This document shows positions 60,182 through 64,000 of a stretch of 64,000 nt of DNA, piece by piece. Within the stretch, counting starts at the first letter, position 1; each line of letters opens with the position of its first letter. The position numbers and the translations under genes were made by a program. A model generated the notes under the pieces. The model searched no databases and was not told where the DNA came from. It was given only the letters and a program-made list of their open reading frames with translations. This DNA comes from Croceivirga lutea (GTDB lineage Bacteria > Bacteroidota > Bacteroidia > Flavobacteriales > Flavobacteriaceae): positions 124,001 through 188,000 of the forward strand of contig NZ_JACJUK010000003.1 in NCBI RefSeq assembly GCF_014235875.1, read 5' to 3'.

Positions 60182-61267
60182 ATGATGATGAAAACAAATT
60201 GGCTTAAAAAGAAACGCATTTTATTACCCCTTGTGCTAATTGTACTCCTTATTAGTTTTCGTGTTGCGTTACCCTATATCGTAAAAAATTATGTAAATAA
60301 AACCTTAGAAAATATTCCAGGATATACCGGAAATGTGAAAGATATCGACATTTCATTACTACGTGGGGCGTACGTTATACAAAACTTGTATTTAAATAAA
60401 GTAAACGCCAATACAGAAGTACCTTTTTTAAACTTTAAAGAAACAGATATCTCCATTGAATGGAACTCTTTGTTCAAAGGTAAAATTGTAAGTGAAATTG
60501 TGATGAAAGAACCACAGTTTATATATGTTTTTGAAGATCAACAAATACAAGGTGAAGATGCAGCCTATGATGATTGGACCAAAGCATTAACAGACCTTGT
60601 TCCAATTGATTTAAACCGTTTACGTATTTACAATGGCAAAGCTGCCTTTGTACAATTAACTGCTGAACCAAATATTGATTTGTATTTAAATGATATTTCT
60701 TTAGAAGCAAGTAATCTTAGAAACGTGGTTAGAACAGATGAAAACTTACCCTCTACTATTTCTGCAACAGCCCTGTCTATTGGTCAAGGTAAAATGACTT
60801 TAGAAGGTGAATTAGATATTGTAAAACAGATACCAGATATGGATGTTTCTTTGTCTTTAGAAAAAGCAAATGTTAGAGCGCTAAATAATTTTATTAGACA
60901 TTATGCGGGAATCGATTTTCAAGAGGGTGAATTTAATGTTTATAGTGAGGTTGCAATTGCTGATGGCTATTTAGCCGGTTATGTAAAGCCGCTATTAAAA
61001 GACTCCAAATTAATTGGTAAAGACGATAAGTTTTTGGAGACTTTATGGGAGGGATTTGTAGGCTTTTTTAAGTTTATATTGAAAAACAAAGGAAATAACA
61101 CTTTAGCAACAAAAGTGCCTATTAAAGGAGACTTAAATAAAGTGCAAGGTAAGGCTTGGCCCACCATCTTTAATTTGGTAAAAAATGGATGGATTAAAGC
61201 ATTTGTAAATAAAACAGATAATGAGATTAATTTTAAAGATGCTGTAGAAGAAAAACAAGAAAATTAA
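60182..61267 (+). CDS. DUF748-type periplasmic protein
   Basis: A protein of about 361 aa starting at ATG 60182 (MMMKTNWLKKKRI), right after the stop of the preceding gene. One N-terminal helix (LLPLVLIVLLISFRVALPYI) is followed by a beta-rich DUF748-like body: NIPGYTGNVKDIDISLLRGA, LRIYNGKAAFVQLTAEPNI, then KIPIKGDLNK-like strands near the C-terminus. AsmA-like proteins form lipid bridges. The two adjacent genes probably work together. A strong terminator follows. Confidence 0.75.
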   Translation: MMMKTNWLKKKRILLPLVLIVLLISFRVALPYIVKNYVNKTLENIPGYTGNVKDIDISLLRGAYVIQNLYLNKVNANTEVPFLNFKETDISIEWNSLFKGKIVSEIVMKEPQFIYVFEDQQIQGEDAAYDDWTKALTDLVPIDLNRLRIYNGKAAFVQLTAEPNIDLYLNDISLEASNLRNVVRTDENLPSTISATALSIGQGKMTLEGELDIVKQIPDMDVSLSLEKANVRALNNFIRHYAGIDFQEGEFNVYSEVAIADGYLAGYVKPLLKDSKLIGKDDKFLETLWEGFVGFFKFILKNKGNNTLATKVPIKGDLNKVQGKAWPTIFNLVKNGWIKAFVNKTDNEINFKDAVEEKQEN

Positions 61268-61296
61268 AAAAGTCCTTTCAATTGAAAGGACTTTTT
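61265..61296. terminator. Terminator after the DUF748 gene
   Basis: AAAAAAGTCCTTTC (61267-61280) and GAAAGGACTTTTTT form a stem with an AATT loop. The A- and T-runs let it act in both directions, for the DUF748 gene and the convergent lipoprotein gene. Confidence 0.88.
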
Positions 61297-61317
61297 TAGT
61301 TTTAAACAGATAGTATT

Positions 61318-61524
61318 TTAGTTATCGTCTCCTAAATCTTCGTCTTCAACATCATCAGCTGTTTCATCCACGGCATCACCAACATCTTCAGCTGCGTCTT
61401 CCATGTCTTCTCCAACTTCTTCTATACTATCTTTTTTCTCATTAGTATCTCTGCAGTTCACCATGGTTAACGTGGTAAATCCAGTAAATAATAATAGGAA
61501 AATAAGGCTATATAATTTTTTCAT
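61318..61524 (-). CDS. Small acidic lipoprotein
   Basis: A 68-aa protein with a lipobox near TTLTMVNC (Cys24) and a mature part of about 44 residues that is mostly Asp and Glu (GEDMEDAAEDVGDAVDETAD). Entericidin-like or calcium-binding behaviour is possible, but no function can be named. It lies between two stress-type small membrane proteins. Confidence 0.72.
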   Translation of the reverse strand: MKKLYSLIFLLLFTGFTTLTMVNCRDTNEKKDSIEEVGEDMEDAAEDVGDAVDETADDVEDEDLGDDN

Positions 61525-61565
61525 TTTTATGTTTTTTAGGTTTGTATTTCTAGTTGTTTTTGTAT

Positions 61566-61727
61566 TTAAATTCTTTTTCTACCTGAGATTAAAGAAATCA
61601 CAAATAGTACAATGAATACAAAGAATAAAATCTTTGCTATACTAGCAGCACCAGCTGCAATTCCACCAAATCCAAAAGCTCCGGCAATAACTGCCAAAAT
61701 CAGTAATATTATTGTCCAACGTAACAT
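61566..61727 (-). CDS. DUF1328-type membrane protein
   Basis: A 53-aa frame, ATG 61727, with two helices and the signature [20 protein letters not shown], then [20 protein letters not shown]. This is the pattern of DUF1328 (YtjA). The Gly/Ala-rich turn is diagnostic. These small proteins are typical of Bacteroidota and other phyla, with unknown function and frequent induction by stress. The nearby DUF5670, DUF2945 and acidic lipoprotein genes give a similar flavour. Confidence 0.82.
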   Translation of the reverse strand: MLRWTIILLILAVIAGAFGFGGIAAGAASIAKILFFVFIVLFVISLISGRKRI

Positions 61728-61884
61728 AGTTTATTGTTTTTAGGTTATAGCTGATTAACTCTTAATCAGTCACACACAAATATCCTAGTATTTTGGTAGT
61801 CTATTTGATGGTATCGCCAGAATGCTTAGCTCATTCCATATTGTTAGGATAATTTTAACCAATTGATTATCAAAAATATAAGGC

Positions 61885-61928
61885 AAAAAAAAGAAAACCC
61901 TATTCTACGTTGGTGCAGAATAAGGTTT
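61885..61928 (-). terminator. Terminator of the SRAP-like gene
   Basis: GCAGAATAAGGTTT and AAACCCTATTCTAC (61915-61928 and 61895-61908) pair with G-U tolerance; a plus-strand A-run (61885-61892) gives the U-tract. Confidence 0.65.
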
Positions 61929-61951
61929 ATAATAAAATTCTTTTTTAGTGT

Positions 61952-62659
61952 TTACAAATTACCTTCTGGAATATCTTGATATTGCACCGGCTGTAATATT
62001 GAACCATAAATAATATTGTTGTTAAATAATTCTTTAGCAACGGGGTAGGCTTTCAATTTTACATTGGCCGATTTGTCGATTAAAGAGTGATAAAACTTTT
62101 CAGTTTTTTTAGAAAGAATCCAATCAAATGCTTTTTCTTTTGGAATAATCACCGGCATTTGGTTGCTCAGATTATTGAACTTTGAAATAAACTTGTTTGC
62201 GGTAGTCGTTATTAGGGCGCAGCTAAGAAAACCATCATTAAGCATTGAAAAAACTCCTCCGATAAAGAAAGGCTTCCCAGATTCTAAGCTTATATAATAT
62301 GGGTATAGTTCTCCGTTTTTATAAAAGTGACAAAAGAAGCCAGTTACAATTAATAGAGCTCTTCTAGATTTAAATAGTTTTTTAATCCAAGAAACTTTTT
62401 TAACCTGATTTTTTGTTACGCTTAAAGACATTTGAATGCCTTGAAAGACCTCCCAGTCTTCTTTACAATCTTGCGGCATAAGCCCCCATATTCCCAATTC
62501 TATTTGAGAAAGATTTCTAGCTGTAATTAGAGGTATGTTAGATTCTGCAGCTCCGTTTATTACAATTTCAGGAGAATAGATGTCAGGATATTTAAAATCA
62601 AGCTCAAATTCTCTTTCAATCGCTTTTCTATCTGCAGTATTTGAAAGCTTGGTAATCAT
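61952..62659 (-). CDS. SRAP (YedK/HMCES)-like protein with all catalytic residues lost
   Basis: A 235-aa protein that follows the SRAP fold: LGIWGLMPQD, RRALLIVTGFF, YPYYISLESGKPFFIGGVFS, SCALITTTANKFISKFNN and MPVIIPKEKAFDWIL. Active SRAP proteins start with Met-Cys, where Cys2 bonds to abasic DNA, and use Asn, Glu and His. Here the N-terminus is MITKLSNTAD (Ile2), the Glu of GFFE is Cys110 (GFFCHF), the His of the A-N-x-IH motif is Asn162, and the LNAR segment is gone. So it is probably a pseudo-enzyme. Its role could be DNA binding. Confidence 0.82.
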   Translation of the reverse strand: MITKLSNTADRKAIEREFELDFKYPDIYSPEIVINGAAESNIPLITARNLSQIELGIWGLMPQDCKEDWEVFQGIQMSLSVTKNQVKKVSWIKKLFKSRRALLIVTGFFCHFYKNGELYPYYISLESGKPFFIGGVFSMLNDGFLSCALITTTANKFISKFNNLSNQMPVIIPKEKAFDWILSKKTEKFYHSLIDKSANVKLKAYPVAKELFNNNIIYGSILQPVQYQDIPEGNL

Positions 62660-62817
62660 TACAATTTTTTATTTTTTATAGATATGCAAGTAAAGAAATG
62701 ATTATTAGCTTTCTTAGTTCATAAAATGTAAAGAATAATCTATTTGCTACTACTGTTTAACTATTTTATAGTTTTACAAGGGAGGATGCAAAAAACGTTA
62801 AACACTATTAATTTACG

Positions 62818-62937
62818 TTAAGCAGAAGTTTCTTCCATTTCTAATCTGGTTGGGTAAACAATATCTGATTTTGCTAAGATGGTTAACAAAACACCTATTG
62901 CAAATCCTAAAGAAAGACCTAAAAATAAAAGTATCAT
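62818..62937 (-). CDS. Small membrane protein, 39 aa
   Basis: An ATG-started frame, MILLFLGLSLGFAIGVLLTI then LAKSDIVYPTRLEMEETSA. One hydrophobic helix with a polar acidic tail. Both its codon content and the orderly helix speak for a real gene. It has no recognised family. It lies alone between the SRAP-like and DUF2945 genes. Otherwise nothing was seen in 62660-62817 or 62938-63105. Confidence 0.45.
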   Translation of the reverse strand: MILLFLGLSLGFAIGVLLTILAKSDIVYPTRLEMEETSA

Positions 62938-63105
62938 AGTTTGTTATAATTTGAGAATGTAAAACTAATACTAGCCCTTTTTCAGTTGGTGCTCATTTGA
63001 TAGAATGTTTTTCTCAAATACTATTTAAGCACAACTATTTGGTTAATTCATTTAAATGAACAAAGATGCCGGCGAATAATTTTGAATCTTGAAGAAAAAA
63101 AAGAT

Positions 63106-63318
63106 ATGATACTGAAAGGAACAAAAGTTCGTTGGAAATGGGGTAACGGTACCGCAAAAGGTAAAGTTATTGAAACCTATACTAACAAGGTAACTAAAAC
63201 TATCAAAGGAAGTACCATTACCCGAAATGGTGAGAAAGGCAATAAGGCTTTATTCATTGAACAAGATGACGGAAGCAAGGTATTAAAAAGCGAAACTGAA
63301 GTAGAACGTGACGATTAA
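63106..63318 (+). CDS. DUF2945 (HVA1/TUDOR-like) small protein
   Basis: About 70 aa from ATG 63106 (MILKGTKVRWKWGNGTAKGK), which is the family's usual start; a TTG 8 codons earlier is less likely. The beta-barrel-like domain continues with KVIETYTNKVTKTIKGSTIT and DDGSKVLKSETEVERDD. DUF2945 proteins are small soluble proteins induced in stationary phase or stress, with unknown function. It converges on the MscS gene and overlaps its stop by 4 bases. Confidence 0.82.
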   Translation: MILKGTKVRWKWGNGTAKGKVIETYTNKVTKTIKGSTITRNGEKGNKALFIEQDDGSKVLKSETEVERDD

Positions 63319-64000
63319 TTACTATCGTCACGCTTTTGATAAGTAGCTAAATCTTTTAAGGTTTCTTTTGAAACATCTAAGGTTCGTATTGGGAACGGAA
63401 TGTTAATGCTGTTTTGATCAAAAGCCTTTTTAATTTTAATCATTGCCTCTGTCTTAGCTTTTGCAACCTCTATGGCAGAGGTAGAATTAATCCAGAAGCG
63501 AGTTTCAAAATTTATAGAACTGTCTCCAAATTCACGATAAAGAAATATGATTTCATTCTCTTTAGTCACAGCATCAAAATTTTCTATTATGGTTTCTTTC
63601 ACCAGTTCTCTTACTTGTTCAAGGTCACTATTGTAACCTACCCCGCATTCTAAAATAACTCTTGATTGTGAAGTTGTTGAATAATTTTTAATAGGATTTT
63701 CAATAACCAACTTATTAGGTATGTAGACCAGATTATTGTCTACCTGCTTCACTGTAATTGCCCTTAAATCAAGGTCAATCACTTCACCTTCATAACCATT
63801 TGTCTCAATCCAATCGCCAAATTTTATTTGTTTAATGTAAGACAACACTAAACCAGAATATGTATTGGCTAAAGCACCTTGTAGTGCTAAACCAACAGCA
63901 AGACCCGCAACACCAGCACCAGCTAAAATGGTATTTAGCGCTTTTCCGAGATTTAAAATCCCAAGAATTAAAAACATGGCTAATAAAATAACAGCCACAG
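63315..64000 (-). CDS. MscS-family mechanosensitive channel, N-terminus cut off by window end
   Basis: The gene runs off the right edge, so its start is not in the window. The visible 227 residues include the pore-lining helix region (GAGVAGLAVGLALQGALANT), the beta domain (FGDWIETNGYEGEVIDLDLR, then LVYIPNKLVIENPIKNYS) and the C-terminal alpha/beta domain. MscS opens under membrane tension and releases osmolytes. The length of the visible part suggests a small MscS protein with a few helices. Confidence 0.92.
   Translation of the reverse strand, partial: VAVILLAMFLILGILNLGKALNTILAGAGVAGLAVGLALQGALANTYSGLVLSYIKQIKFGDWIETNGYEGEVIDLDLRAITVKQVDNNLVYIPNKLVIENPIKNYSTTSQSRVILECGVGYNSDLEQVRELVKETIIENFDAVTKENEIIFLYREFGDSSINFETRFWINSTSAIEVAKAKTEAMIKIKKAFDQNSINIPFPIRTLDVSKETLKDLATYQKRDDSN

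Overview
The window looks like chromosome from a marine-type member of the Flavobacteriaceae (Bacteroidota). The DNA is AT-rich. Promoters have the Bacteroidota -7 element TAnnTTTG. Many lipoproteins carry a short lipobox. Family-typical genes are present: an epimerase-type threonine dehydrogenase, a RimB-RimK fusion, DUF6132, and a GH3-like protein. The genus cannot be decided from the sequence alone. I saw no rRNA, tRNA, transposase, integrase or CRISPR array.

Layout. 0-16 kb is mixed housekeeping: the 3' end of tex, a YD-repeat-like lipoprotein, Sua5, an HDAC-like hydrolase, PAP2, ssb, a SIMPL / pentapeptide / zinc-ribbon trio, a CBS protein, an M28 peptidase and tdh. 16.2-22.2 kb is one minus-strand operon: arginine decarboxylase, agmatinase and a deoxyhypusine-synthase-like enzyme, then a 107-aa protein, an RMD1-family protein and a RimB-RimK fusion. 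It is preceded by a 308-base leader region. 53.8-64 kb is mixed again: DJ-1/PfpI, GH3, cardiolipin synthase, two AsmA/DUF748-like proteins, stress-type small membrane proteins, a degenerate SRAP protein and a cut-off MscS channel.

The core, 22.3-50.4 kb, is a sulfur-oxidation and reactive-sulfur island. It holds two sulfide:quinone oxidoreductase-type flavoproteins, a CstB-like persulfide dioxygenase with two rhodanese domains, and three further rhodanese proteins. It also holds a Tat-exported sulfite oxidase with its cytochrome c, a TauE exporter, a SulP transporter, a split YeeE/YedE sulfur importer and molybdopterin genes (moaC, moaE). Cytochrome bd oxidase, a 1-Cys peroxiredoxin, a thioredoxin, an RND efflux system and several tiny membrane proteins complete it.

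What ties the island together is a shared operator. A palindrome GTAAC-N4-GTTAC (or a close variant) lies upstream of essentially every transcription unit from 31.2 to 50.4 kb, including the gene for a Crp/Fnr-family regulator. In nearly every case a TAnnTTT(G/A) element sits exactly 33 bp (centre to centre) downstream, which would place the operator near -41.5, as in Crp/Fnr class II activation. I infer a locally encoded, self-regulating Crp/Fnr regulon for sulfide, persulfide and sulfite handling. The inducer is unknown; the regulator carries an unusual C-x5-CC cluster that could be the sensor.

Several very short proteins (30-57 aa) were found by reading intergenic DNA. They are listed with confidences that reflect how little can be said about them.
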